Source: Siphonodentalium dalli
Lineage: Eukaryota; Mollusca; Scaphopoda; Gadilida; Siphonodentaliidae
Assembly: GCA_032622095.1 (NCBI GenBank)
Contig: CP136063.1
Location: 76,981,980-77,045,979 of the forward strand
DNA length: 64,000 nucleotides
Direction of reading: 5' to 3'
Part shown: positions 22,493-33,768 of the stretch, one piece after another
Numbering within the stretch: position 1 is the first letter of the stretch
Layout of the letters: each line of letters opens with the position of its first letter
The notes under the pieces: generated by a model
What the model was told of the DNA's origin: nothing
What the model saw: the letters and a program-made list of their open reading frames with translations, nothing else
Databases searched by the model: none
Made by a program: the position numbers and the translations under genes

Positions 22493-23507
22493 TGTACATA
22501 GGTTGAGGTTTACACACAACTACTAAGCGTGTATATAGGTTCAACGGTTTGTCCGCGACTTACACCATTTAATTCGATCTTTGTATATTTTACCCACCAA
22601 AATCACGGCAATATTGCTCGCTATAACTGTAGCAGTATAGCATAGCCTTTATACACTTACAGCTATTATTCACCGAATTACACCAATAATATGAACTTAT
22701 TGCACGGAAACAAGGCAATCGAGAAATATATATTTGATATTAGATGCCTGTTGTTTCGCACACCACTGGAATGAAAGTAATCCCGGTAAGTGGTTACCAG
22801 CGGGCGTCAAAGAGCGTATAACTAACTACATTACACTGGGCACTGACCTGTCTACGTGATATTCACAAAGGTGGTTTTCTGTCTGTCCTTAGGGAGTTTC
22901 CTATAACCTTATTCCAAGTCATTGTAATGTAGTCAAGTGTCACATAATGTCCGTTCCCATTACGTGCGTGGTATATATCCCGAGTGACAAAAACAAGTCA
23001 GTCGGGACCATTGCTCATTCGGTAAAGTGCATAGCACACTTCTCTTACATACACATTTAAAAACGTATTCTACATAAGTTCCGTGCGTTGTACATACAAC
23101 TTTACATGTATCTAAAAATCAGTTGATATATATGCATGAGCAACATATAACATATAAACTACTGGATTCTAAAAAAAACAGTGATTATAAACGACATAAG
23201 GTAACAAGGTTTCATAGTTGTTGCAAGAGGTACTGTATCAAATATTGTGTAGACATATGACAAATACAAAATAAAACTGGGAGGAAACAAGTCCAATAGG
23301 AACGCAGCTGGTTTAAAAAAAAAACTACGAGATTAGAAACAACTAACATGAAGGGGAAAACTTGCATAATAAGTACATGTACGATGTACCTCAAGCGAAT
23401 GAACGTTGAGCAAAACTAGACATTAAAACGTTTCCAAAATAGTAATTCCTTTGGTTGTTTCTTACCCCTTCCATGACTGGAGCTTCCTGAAAATTTGCAA
23501 AAACCCT
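22493..23507. other. no gene seen
   Basis: No repeat pair, RNA gene or coding motif was recognised between the LINE and the hairpin elements. The text near 23465-23507 (CTTCCATGACTGGAGCTTCCTG) matches the left flank of the hairpin remnant at about 18845, which suggests a shared larger element. Confidence 0.4.
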
Positions 23508-23562
23508 GTGCCAATGCATTCTCTTATATAATTATGCGAGTCTCCCATTGGCAAGATCTTTT
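23508..23562. repeat. half copy of the double-hairpin element terminus
   Basis: CCCTGTGCCAATGCATTCTC followed by TTATATAATTATGCGAGTCTCC reproduces the left end of the element at 23811. It breaks off at the hairpin tip (CCCATTGGCAAG). The ascending arm is near perfect and the descending arm is lost. Confidence 0.75.
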
Positions 23563-23810
23563 TAGTTTGAATTCTGTTGCATTTTGGGAGCCATAAGGGG
23601 GGAATCGTTCTATGATTTCAACTGTTTTCTATTTCTCTATGAGCATCTTCTGATGTTTCAAATGGTGATGAATTATAGTATTTTAATCATATTTTATGGC
23701 ATAGATTGTTATTAAAACCGTATATCAAGAAAATATAAAAAAAAATCGGTGACTCGAAAATTAAGAGGGCCTTTAAGAGTGGTGTCAAAATCAGCGACGG
23801 TAATTTTTTA

Positions 23811-24179
23811 CCCTGTGCCAATGCATTCTCTTATATATGCGAGTCGACCATAGGTCGCCTCGCATATATAAGAGAATGCATTGGCCTAACAATTTTTTAT
23901 CATTTTTTTTAAATAAATGTTTCTTACAATTTTTAGGACATAAAATAAAAAAACATCCATTACCCTGCAGGGAGCCCCACACATATATAGAAGCATATAG
24001 AAGAGTGTCGTCTGCTCATGTTTGTCTGGGGCTCTGTATGGATGAAATTATAAAATTGTTAAAGAATACAAGAAAAAAGTATTAAATTGGTAAAAAATTG
24101 TGAGGCCAATGCATTCTCTTATATATGCAAGTCGACCTATGGTCGACTTGCATATATAAGAGAATGCATTGGCACAGGG
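23811..24179. mobile_element. double-hairpin element, copy 1 (369 bp)
   Basis: Each end is a 69-bp palindrome. The left one (23817-23885) runs from GCCAATGCATTCTCTTATAT to its complement around ACCATAGGT. The right one (24105-24173) is perfect around ACCTATGGT. Outside them CCCTGT and ACAGGG form the outermost inverted repeat. The roughly 220-bp interior is AT-rich and non-coding. The 15-mer AAAATCAGCGACGGT lies on both sides (23787-23801 and 24182-24196), a candidate target duplication. Next to the left one is a T-rich stretch that would read as a short A-tail on the minus strand. I do not recognise the family. A nearly identical copy sits at 58121-58488. Confidence 0.85.
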
Positions 24180-24196
24180 TAAAAATCAGCGACGGT

Positions 24197-25616
24197 CATT
24201 TCTAGAGTACGCATTACATGTAGTGTCCTAAAAGAACTGTACTCGTGTACTTTTCGGAAATATTTAATTGGCCAATGGCCTTACTCATACTAGGAGGGGT
24301 GAGTTATTGTCCCCTGGGGTGGGCAAAGAGTCTTTCCAGACGGAAATACAATCTCGTTGTAAATATTTCTTAAATTAGAGCAATCAAATTATTGAGTTAC
24401 CAGAGTAACGGCACGTTGCAGTTATAATTTTATTTATTAACGCCCCTCGTTTGGACAATATACTCATCTGAGCTGCTAGAGTGTTGTTTATATTCTCCTT
24501 CAAATATATAAGGGAAGGTGTAATTGGTTGCAGACATAGTCTGTGAGGAAACGATACCCTTGGGCCAGCTGTAACTTCCACACAATCCCACTGACAGACC
24601 GTTGACGATTTGTTGTCTCAAGCTCCAAGTTGATAAAATTGACAACTAAACATGACTGTGGGTGACACTAGCTTGGTATCGGAAATTCCCGTGCCACACA
24701 GCGACGTAAGGGACATGAAGAGGGTCAAACGTGTAAACAATTGGAAAATTTCATGCATGGAAAAATATTAGTTAGACATTTTAGACAATATATATTTTGG
24801 TTGAAGTTGTTCTCATTGCTTGAATCATTAGTCAGTAATTAGTGGACAAATTGTTTTTGGACCAAATGACCATGAGTTGGAAATTGTCCAACCTTAATGG
24901 ATGTCATGCAGTTTTAAACAGTTAGAAAGCTTGGGTTTCTAGTTGGAAAGTGCAGTCAGTGGGAAGAATTAGCAAAGTTATGGAAAAGTTCAAGGTGAAC
25001 ATGCACCACCCCCCCCCCAATGGAGACCCTCTAGTGACGTCACGGGTGGCACGTGTTGCATGTAACTGCATCCCGACCATCATTGCCGGTAATGTATACG
25101 GACATGTATACGCGACAAACAAGTTTAAAGGTGCATCATTCGTATCGACGTCAATTAACTGCTATTTCTGCGTTTTTTATACCAAACAGAAAATAATGGA
25201 CCGAGTTTCAGTGGACATACATCGACTCTTAACCAGCAGTTTTATTACAGTTTTACTCTTCTATCAGGTGTCAAAAGTCGAAAGATCACTTGCAGTAAAG
25301 AGCGTGTATGATATCGTTCACTATAGAGGTGCACCTTAAAGAACGTTCTTGTCATGTTTACTAGCAGGGTTACCCGGCGTTACCAAAGTATCGGGGGTGG
25401 CGAGACACAACCCATGCACCATCCGTCGGCATGTTCCTGTGCTCATGTAGCATTCCATCGAACGAAATGACAAAGTTGTCACGTTATTTGTAAAAAGCTA
25501 TAGATGTATGTTATAATTTAAACATACATGCATATATGGGGGTGGCGAAAAAGACATGTTTTTTGGCAAATCAGAGGACCCAACCCCGTGGAGATTGGTA
25601 GAGTTGGGTATATACA
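24197..25616. other. no gene seen; possible short TTAA element
   Basis: The 129-codon frame at 24950-25339 spans a C-run and has no motif. Within it, TTAA near 25127 is followed by AGGTGCATC, and GGTGCACC precedes TTAA near 25337. This could be a roughly 205-bp TTAA-flanked MITE, but the inverted match is only about 9 bp. CTAGCAGGGTTACCCGGCGTT near 25361 is a short repeat terminus also seen near 26000 and 60696. Confidence 0.3.
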
Positions 25617-25762
25617 CTCTAAGAAAACAGCTCCAAATTTGGTTCCCGGGAGAACCAAATACCAACATAGAACAAAATAGTTTGGTTCTTCACTGATTTG
25701 GTTCCATCCGGAACCAATATCATAAGTTTGGTTCTTCAAAGAACACATCGACTTCAAGTTTG
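25617..25762. repeat. cluster of GGTTC/GAACC hairpins
   Basis: ACACTCTAAGAAAAC leads into TTTGGTTCCCGGGAGAACCAAA, a near-perfect palindrome. It is followed by TTTGGTTC twice more, TTCCATCCGGAACCAA and TTGGTTCTTCAAAGAAC. Motifs of this kind occur at ends of DNA transposons, but no partner end was found. The open frame across it (25518-25757, minus) is incidental. Confidence 0.55.
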
Positions 25763-26772
25763 TGTGGGGACACGGCCTAGCTTAAATATTCTATATAAAA
25801 TTTAACAACACGTCCACGAGTTTTGGGGTTAAGATGATACGGTGAAGACTAAATCAAACGGGATTCCTTTGAAACACCAACGAAGACATGTCTCTACAGA
25901 GTGGTTCGAGTCATTTGTATAGACTGTCGGGTAACTCTATTTCTCATATCACAAATAGGAGGGAACATTATGGAACAATAACTTTATTAATATAATATAC
26001 TAGCAGGGTTATCCGGCGTTGCCCAAATTAAAGTGATCTGAAACCCTCTGATGTGGACATTTGGTGGGAATAGAGAATACTCTTTATCAAAGTTGTACAC
26101 GTAAATGCATGAATCGCGAATAGATTATGTTAGATGTAAATAATAACATAGTTATACTCCCCTGCCATCGCCGAAAGATTGTGGTAAATTGTAAAATCTG
26201 AGACCGATTTCCAAAATTCGCGGCAAATACAAAATAATGTGACAAAATCATAAATTGTTTTCGATATAATATAAAAATAATGCATGTCTTGTCGAGGCAT
26301 TATGTACATAAAGTGGTAAGGAGTAATTGGGCATCAGCATATACATACAGGTCCAGCTATGTCTTTGGACCAGTAACACACATCTTCTCAAGGTTTTTGT
26401 TTTCAGAAGTATGAATCGCCACATGAGTATATTATATATTCCCGTAGCTGTATGACGTTGGGAAACATAAATGTGCCAGAGCAGCCAGACTAGGTTAAGT
26501 GTCTCGGAGCCCGCCAGGTGAATGTTCAATTTAATATTGCGCACAGTCAGCCTCCTTCTGATACTAACGAGAACACCTGTGATAAAATCGCTGATTAGAT
26601 TAAGTTTTATTTTAATAATATTACAAGGTATTAACAAACCGGTAGGTGTCGCGGGTGATTGTAGCTGTTCAGACGCCTGTGCCAAGTACACCACGCTGGA
26701 GATTGCACTGGTAAAGGGACCTGCTTGGGTTGATGATCGAGCTTGCGATAGGCTGGCTTTAGTTGTACTATA

Positions 26773-26957
26773 CAGTAATGCCCTAACTAATCGACTCCTT
26801 AACCACAGCAGAATTATGGGTAACTGTTCAGGGTTTAGTCGGAAATATGGGTTGCTCTCGCTGAGAGCTTTCCGATGAATGGCAACAACCCATATTTCCG
26901 ACTAAATCCTGAAAAGTTACCCATAATTCTGCTGTGGTTAAGGAGTCGATTATTTAT
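26773..26957. mobile_element. palindromic TA MITE, nearly complete
   Basis: Left end CAGTAATGCCCTAACTAATC, preceded by TA. Two arms of about 65-70 bp mirror each other: CGACTCCTTAACCACAGCAG...GGAAATATGGGTTG and CAACCCATATTTCCGAC...CTGCTGTGGTTAAGGAGTCG, around a loop containing GAGAGCTTTCCGATGAATGG. The right terminal repeat is truncated after GATTATTTA. It is the same family as 32746-34114. A TA flank suggests Tc1/mariner-type mobilisation. It is non-coding; frames crossing it (26522-26878, 26875-27114) are incidental. Confidence 0.85.
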
Positions 26958-27318
26958 GTATGTTAGCTTCTATAGTGTTCTCTGTGTACTTCAAGTAGGG
27001 CAAACCCTGCCCTATATCACGTATTGTTCATCTTGTCCCAGTTTCGGTTCTAGAGTTCTCTGTGAACTGTATATAATAAAGAGCATTCCTTGTGACACAC
27101 TGACCTATATATAGCGAAGTCTGAATACTGTCTGTCACAGCTTTGTTCTGTTCTCTCCATAAATAATTCGGCGAAACAATACGATGTGTCGTTTAGAGAT
27201 AACACTATATAGGCTTCACATTATACCCGGACAACTTTTGAAACGATCTATGCATTGTAGCAATATACGATATTTAGGTTCCCGATCAGACGATTCGTTT
27301 ACATCAATGAGATTTATA

Positions 27319-27450
27319 TGAAAGTCCATGATAATTATATCTAGGTTAATAGGCTAAATGTCTCTGTGAAAGTCCATGATATAACTAGGTGAATAGGCTA
27401 AATATCAATATGAAAGTCCATGATGTAACTTCGTTAAGATGCTAAATGCC
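27319..27450 (+). repeat. three tandem units of ~45-48 bp
   Basis: TGAAAGTCCATGAT begins units near 27319, 27367 and 27411. Each continues with ATAACTAGGTTAATAGGCTAAAT-like sequence; the third is most diverged (TTCGTTAAGATGCTAAAT). Confidence 0.8.
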
Positions 27451-30097
27451 AACTCAAGTGGAAACGAACCGAACAGTGTGTCATGCAGACAATCTATGTA
27501 TGACTACACGTTGATGCGTGTCGCATTGATATATACGTCGTGTGAACAGCCAGTACTATCCTAATCGGGTCGATAGCTATACGAACGACGGTTTATGGGC
27601 GTGGTCGATGCCTATATACGGAGCTATCCCTGCATGCATGTCTCACCTAAATCACACCCCTAGACCCCCTATTTATATGTCTCTCGTTCTCGCTGAGCTC
27701 CAGTCTCTATCGCCCATTTGTAAATGTATTTTTCACTCGCATGATCAGAGAGTCATTCCCCTCATTAGTTAAACCAGCCTCGCCTTCATGTTTGGTAACC
27801 TAAACACAAAATAGAGTTATCAGCGTCGAAACGATTGAACGTCTCGTCGGAAAGGCGCTAATTTCCGTGTACATAAGTCACAAAACCCAGAAATATCCCG
27901 TTTTCTCAAAAACAATTTACACACGCAATCACGTGAATGCCTTTATATTAACAGTAGGGTTTGACCTCTTCGCCTGGGATCCTATAATCACCACCCTCTC
28001 ATAGTTGTGTATTGAGTGTGAAAGATGAAATGGTGTCGTTAATTAGACGTATGATTCACCCGTTCACAAATCCGTTCCAACTTTTCGCTACAACATAAAC
28101 AGGAAGTCGCAATCTATGTAAGCAGCAAACCCATCACTTAATTTTTACTCATTTAAAATCCCAATCGTGGATTGTTTATACAAAGCCAAAGGAACTTTTA
28201 AACTAGAAATAGAAAAGATCGCTTTCAATCAGATCGGAATTTAGGTTGTTTGCACTAGCTAGATACGTGATCTATTTTATAAATTCCAATTTAGCTGAAA
28301 TAATGGGGGATAACGGGTTGTGCGATTGGTTCAACCTGACTCATTAAAAACGCGGTTTCTTATTAAATTCCTCTTGCAACGATAATATTGGGTTGTAAAA
28401 GGAAGTAGTTTTCCAAGGAACTTAGTAATTGTTAAAGGGGCATGGCCTTCTTCTTTGAGTCAAACTACGAATTGAATGGTGCACATGGTATTCCAGAAAA
28501 AATGCATAATGGATCATTTCTACAGAACACGAGAGACAGTTAGATGTAGCCAATGATGTGACGCATTTAAATCCTCATATGCTGACACAATTACATATTA
28601 AAATATACCTATATATGTACATTTATTGTTGTCCCGGAAAACTTAAAAATTAATTCCACGAGCTCGTCTTGAAAGAAATGATATATATACCCAGCAGTTT
28701 TTTAATTGGAAACTACATATCGTGATGGGCAGTGCATGTACGACTTAATATTTAACTAACAAGTAATGTGGAACCACTTAAGTTATATACCATTTGAATA
28801 GCCCAGTAATGATGTGACAACATCAGATTGCACGCGTTCGCAATTGGTTACTGATTTTGGGTGGGTTCGATTTTCACTCCGTATAACCGAAGGTTGCCAA
28901 TTGTACCTCGGATCTGGTTTAAATGTTAACACACACCGGAATTGTGAGGCTATTCCTACTTACATGGCATATACTGTTCGTAATTGAACATGAAACTTGT
29001 ATTAGAATACACCATTATCACCGGAAGGTGTCACTCGATCTTTCCGATATATATAGCATCACATATTGATATGTAAGGTTCATATCGTGTGCGCAAACCC
29101 CGATGTAGACAGGCATAGATACGACGCTTCGACGTAATCATTATCCCTACCAATTACATTACATGTAGCTGGTATACGTCGAATGCTCATGGACCAGTTT
29201 CGTCTGGCAATCGTTCGTTTTAGGGGTGGTGACAAGGTGTGGGAAACAAGACGTCCCAGTCCCTTGCCCTTATATAACTAACAGTAGAAATGCATACCTT
29301 ACATCGGGAAAAGTTTGAACTTCAGTTCTTTTACGACCCCTGTTTTCTGTTGCACAACGGCACTGGCTTGGTAGGTGCATGCATACTCGGTCTTAGCTTG
29401 TATATACTCACCACGTGATAGCGTGTGTTGTGGGTATTATTGCATTATTATAATTACTTACAATCAACAGAAAACAATACCGCGCCACTGACGACTCATT
29501 GTGCGAGACGATCAGTGTTTGTGTTATGAACCATCGCGTTTCGTAACCATGTGGCGAGACACGTGTATGCAATGTGGGGACAATTACAATATACTCAAAA
29601 CCAAAACACATCGGTTCACAGACAGGTGTCGTATTTAGCAACAACCGAAACGTACTATTTGTCTAACAGGAGTCTGTATTATTACACTTCCGACTTATTT
29701 CTCGTGTAAGCTGAACGCCCAGTTTACGTGAGCCAAATTCACTTAGCATCGTTATCATCTCCCGGATTTAGACGTTGTTTAAACAGCAGTATCCACCATG
29801 GGTGATTTACCGTGATTATGCGTGATATACATGTGTACTGGATGAGGATCTCTAACCAGGGTATCCACCAAAACATGCAATAGAATAGCCTGCTCTCAAT
29901 TAAGTGAAATAAAACAGGTGATTTTGAAAATATACATGTATATACACATGAGCAACGAAGTAATTATTACAAATGTCCATGTCACATTAATGTTGTGGCG
30001 ACGAGCATACAACCAATTATATTCCGGATAAATTAATATCATATTTCTCTATTGTTCTTGCAAAGTTTTCCAATCGAAACATTCATCGGATCATAAT
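27451..30097. other. no gene seen
   Basis: Over 2.6 kb with no recognised repeat family and only short random open frames. I see no splice-consistent conserved exon, but short exons could be missed by eye. Confidence 0.35.
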
Positions 30098-30101
30098 TTA
30101 A

Positions 30102-30475
30102 AGCCGCAGTTTGAGTCCTGAATTTGTGTTCGCTCGTGATTCACCAAAGACAGTTCTGATGATCAAAATATGTCAATATATACTTTACTTACTTGAAAGT
30201 AGTAAAATTTAGAAAATCGAGTCCCAACTTTTCTTTACCATGGCACAATAAACAGCGTTTGTTTTGGTTTTTCTAGTCCTTGCATGGCAAAAATGAAGAG
30301 CGTCTGTCTCATTTCTATACGACAAAACTGAGCATATAGCTGGAACATTGCTTTCACTTTGACAAGTTTGTTGCATAGGTTATAGAGCCAGAAGATCCAT
30401 GTTTCGAATATTGATCCATCGTCGCATCAGAACTCAAGTGTTCTATCTCCATATAAACGTGCAAACATCCCAAAT
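30102..30475 (+). mobile_element. TTAA MITE family 2, degenerate copy
   Basis: TTAA at 30098-30101 precedes AGCCGCAGTTTGAG, which resembles the family 2 terminus at 46239 (AGCCACACGGCGGTTCAAG). The interior holds AATAAACAGCGTTTG...CTTGCATGG...ATGAAGAGCGTCTGTCTC and CACTTTGACAAGTTTG in the same order as 46239-46676. The right end near 30465 is unclear. Confidence 0.65.
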
Positions 30476-31080
30476 AATTTTTTGTGTTATTTTAACCAAA
30501 TAATTATCCTAGAAACAAGATGTTCACACCCAGAAGTGAGAAATCATTATTACCAACTAGTCACTTCGCTGGTATTCTGCCAATTTCTGGTTCCATTGCT
30601 TTTTATTGAATGTCAGAGATCCAACATTTTAGCACTGAAATGTATTTAATCACGTGGTACAAAATAAATAGATCCACAGTTGAGATAGAACAATATAGTA
30701 CTGTCAAATAAGTGAGATTTGAGATGGAAGAGATTTACACAGCCTCTTATTTAAATTTTGTATATGTTTTCACACGATATCTGGTGACTTTCGGACTTTA
30801 AAGTGGCGTGCTCGTTTTAAATCTAAATCTATTTAAATTTATATTCGTACTCGTTTTATCGACACGCCCCTGTATACGCAGAAAATAGCTGTTAATTATC
30901 TAGTTGTGAATATACGTAACTCTACTATACACTTGGTCCAATAATATGTATGGCATTTCAGTAGTTATGCACATCACTGACATAACATCGAGCTATGTAT
31001 AAAGTGACATCAACAACTAGCGATAACGTATTGACTTGTCACGTCACGTCGCAGATTACATCTCATATATATTTTGAAGG
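30476..31080. other. no gene seen
   Basis: AT-rich sequence without recognised repeats or coding motifs. Confidence 0.35.
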
Positions 31081-31082
31081 CC

Positions 31083-31620
31083 TCTGTCTGTCTGTTTGTT
31101 TGTCTGTCATTTATACAAATCTACGATTCTCGACCGATCGGGACGAAACTTGGTACGTGTGTGTAGTTTGACCATTCGGTCGTCGTTGTCGTATTGGTGA
31201 GCCCGTGCGGCGCCCGCTTCGCGCATGCGCTGACGAGATCTCGGAAACGGGTGGAGCTATCGACTTGAAATTTGCTATGTGAATGTATCTTGCCCCGGAT
31301 ACGAATTTTATCGGGTCGCCGAGCCCGTGCGACGCCAGCTTCGCGCATGCGCATACGACATCTCGGAAACGGGTGGGGCTATCTACTTGAAATTTGGTAT
31401 CTGAATGTATCTTGTCCCGGATACGAATTTTATCGGGTCGCCGAGCTCGTGCGACGCCAGCTTCGTGCATGAGCAGACCAGATCTCGGAAACGGGTAGAG
31501 CTATCGACTTGAAATTTGGTTTTTGAATAGCCCGGATAACGTCGGGCTGGGTAGAGCTATCGACTTGAAATTTGGTTTTAGAATAGCCCGGCCAACGTCG
31601 GGCTCATCGGCTAGTATGTA
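31083..31620 (+). repeat. tandem units of 121 bp and ~56 bp, repeat element
   Basis: The element starts with a CTGTCTGTCTGTTTGTTTG run and CGACCGATCGGGACGAAACTTGG. Three units headed GAGC(C/T)CGTGCGNCGCC (near 31200, 31321 and 31442) follow, each with TTCGCGCATGCGC and ATCTCGGAAACGGGT. Then two shorter units contain GTAGAGCTATCGACTTGAAATTTGG and GAATAGCCCGG. It closes with CGTCGGGCTCATCGGCTAGTA, whose complement resembles the ACTAGC.GGGTTACCCGGCG ends near 25361, 26000 and 60692. GC content is high against the surroundings. Frames at 31111-31472 translate the repeat. Confidence 0.8.
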
Positions 31621-31758
31621 TATATAATATAGATTGATACACGATCCATTTTTTCCCATTTGTTCATTAAACTTTTTCAGTCGTACTAATTTTTGCTTAG
31701 TTTTTAAATTCGCGCACAGCTAGATGGGTGCGCGCAAAATAAGACTGCGCGAATTTAA

Positions 31759-32260
31759 AGACACGGGCGGCCTTAGTTGTCGAAAATATTCATATTTGTT
31801 CCAAACACCGTAAACAGAAAAACATTAAAACGCATAAAGTTTCGTTCATATATACCATGACCATCGCGTAAACAGCATGCTATCATAATGACCTACTATA
31901 TTTTACCCAAACAAGAGCCTGATTGTGTTACAACAGACAGCATAATGCTATTGGCTAATCACACACAGATGATATAAACGCTCTTTATTAGTTACATATA
32001 AGGAATGCAGCAACAAAGAACGCTCTTTATGTTTACTATCATAACATAAATAAACACCAGGAAAGTAACGTTTTATGCTTTTGTTTACATAACAATGGTC
32101 AAACATATGACAATAACATACTGTTTATGTGATATTTCTTATTTGTATACGAACAAATGTTATCTACATTTTAATATTCTTTCTGTTTGTGGCGGTTTTT
32201 GACGGGTGGAACTATTTTCACAGGATACCCACCGCCAAGGCCCCCCCCCCCCCCGTACCT
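31759..32260 (+). mobile_element. TTAA MITE family 1, full copy (502 bp)
   Basis: TTAA at 31755-31758 and 32261-32264. Left end AGACACGGGCGGCCTTAG; right end CCACCGCCAAGG, a C homopolymer, then CGTACCT. It is internally colinear with 13589-14092, including both GCTCTTTAT boxes. The C-run replaces CCAACCG of other copies, an expansion private to this copy. Confidence 0.93.
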
Positions 32261-33081
32261 TTAAATAAGAGTAAGGTATAGAGCGAAATGCAATACAGAG
32301 GTCATCCGACACTTATTAATATGATGAAGTTGGGCCACAAGCATCTGTCGTTTAACTGCGTAAAGTGCGGTGCCTCTTCCTGTTTTGAAAACAATGTTTA
32401 TTTTTGATAAGTTTTACAACATTATTCCAGAATGCACATGAAGCTTCCATAGACATGTTACATCACGTAATTGCAACCAATCCTGACATTCTTAACAGTC
32501 TTATTATACGAAGGTATATATATACATCCGGTACGTTCTGTTATTGATGAGTAAATGATTGAATAACAAACTTCTCTCGCAGTAATCATGACGCCATAAG
32601 TATGAGGGAATATTACATAATACTCTAAACCACGCGATATCTTTGATTTGGGAATTTCAACAGGTATTCCCTATTTAAATTGCAAACGAGCCACGTCGCA
32701 CCTAACTCCTGGTCCTGTTCCCAGCCAATCGTACTGTCCTATATACAGTAATGCTCTAAGTAATCGACTTCTTAACCACAGCAGAATTATGGGTAACTTT
32801 TCAGGATTTAGGAGAGCTTTCCGATGAATGACAACAAGCCATATTTCTGACTAAATTCTGAAAAGTTACCCATAATTCTTCTGTGGTTAACACTTTGAAC
32901 CCGAAAACCGGCCGCTGCGTGAACCTCCAAATACCGATACCGGCCGCTGAACAGTCCAGTATACCGACCACCACGTGTGTATTGTTTACAAACATCGTAG
33001 CGGTCGACTGATTCTCCAATAAGTATATGTTGTTGTTTGTGTCTTGTTGCTATTGCGTTTAAGCACACAATATCATTAATT

Positions 33082-33605
33082 ATGAAGCCTAAACATTTTC
33101 GGTAGAGGAGGTGGTCCGGCTAATTTTGGAATCGGACGCGGAAAATTTAGATGATGATGACTACGACAGTTGTGAGTTAGAATGGGGGAATGAAAGCACA
33201 GTGGCACTGGAAGAGATTCAGACGTCAGTCGCTACAGCAGCGGGTGGTGTTGTTTCAAATACAGATACGACAAGTGCTCAATGTTTGGGGCATGTTGAGG
33301 TGTTGTGTAAATGGGCGGAGCTCATGTCGAGGTAGGGGCGTGGCAGGGTGCGTGGCTTCATACCTGCAATTAGTCACGGTGATCATAATGTCCATACCTG
33401 GAAAGGGGACACAAATTCGTTTGTTGAACGTACCTTTACACCGAAAGAGAAGCCGCGGTTCCAAAGAATGTACCAACTTCAATAAGTGTGGACAGTACAC
33501 CCCAAGGTTGTTTACTTAAATTTATTTTGGGATGATGCACTCTGGCAGTTGATTGTCGACGAGACCAACCGAAACACTCGTCACGTGATTTCGGAAAAAA
33601 CCTAA
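33082..33605 (+). pseudogene. piggyBac transposase N-terminal remnant
   Basis: From the ATG at 33082 the protein begins MKPKHF, with a one-base shift, then FSVEEVVRLILESD and an acidic stretch (LDDDDYDS), a typical start for piggyBac transposases. An in-frame stop after AELMSR is followed by GRGRVRGF, a basic RG segment. Then come WKGDTNSFVERTFTPKEKPR, another stop, and LNLFWDDALWQLIVDETNR, the conserved entry to the DDE_Tnp_1_7 domain. Catalytic aspartates and the Cys-rich tail are absent: sequence after about 33605 shows no homology and the terminal repeat follows within 480 bp. Two stops, one frameshift and one large deletion show it is inactive. Confidence 0.9.
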
Positions 33606-33748
33606 CGTGCGCCTATAAAAATGTCTAAACTGGAGCATAATACAATTAAATGCTCAGGGCAATTGTGTCTTTGGATCATTTGTGGTATTTGCTTATCAAC
33701 CGTTGCTAGCCTAAAACAAAATTTAGATTCACTCAACTGACCAGATAT

Positions 33749-33768
33749 ATATATATATATATATATCA
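33749..33768. repeat. (TA)n microsatellite
   Basis: About ten TA units lie inside the deleted piggyBac element, downstream of its transposase remnant. Confidence 0.9.

Noticed and set aside
24950-25339. 129-codon plus-strand frame
   Set aside because: It crosses a C homopolymer and shows no domain, repeat-wide conservation or recognisable motif. A chance frame is more likely.
25127-25340. A third short TTAA-flanked MITE family (AGGTGCATC...GGTGCACC)
   Set aside because: Only about 9 bp of terminal inversion and no second copy; kept as a possibility in the region note only.
26248-26694. 148-codon minus-strand frame and overlapping 118-codon plus-strand frame
   Set aside because: Overlapping opposite frames without motifs; the plus one runs into a palindromic MITE.
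31083-31620. CRISPR-like spaced repeats
   Set aside because: Units are contiguous 121-bp tandems with no unique spacers of constant size, and the setting is a eukaryotic transposon landscape.
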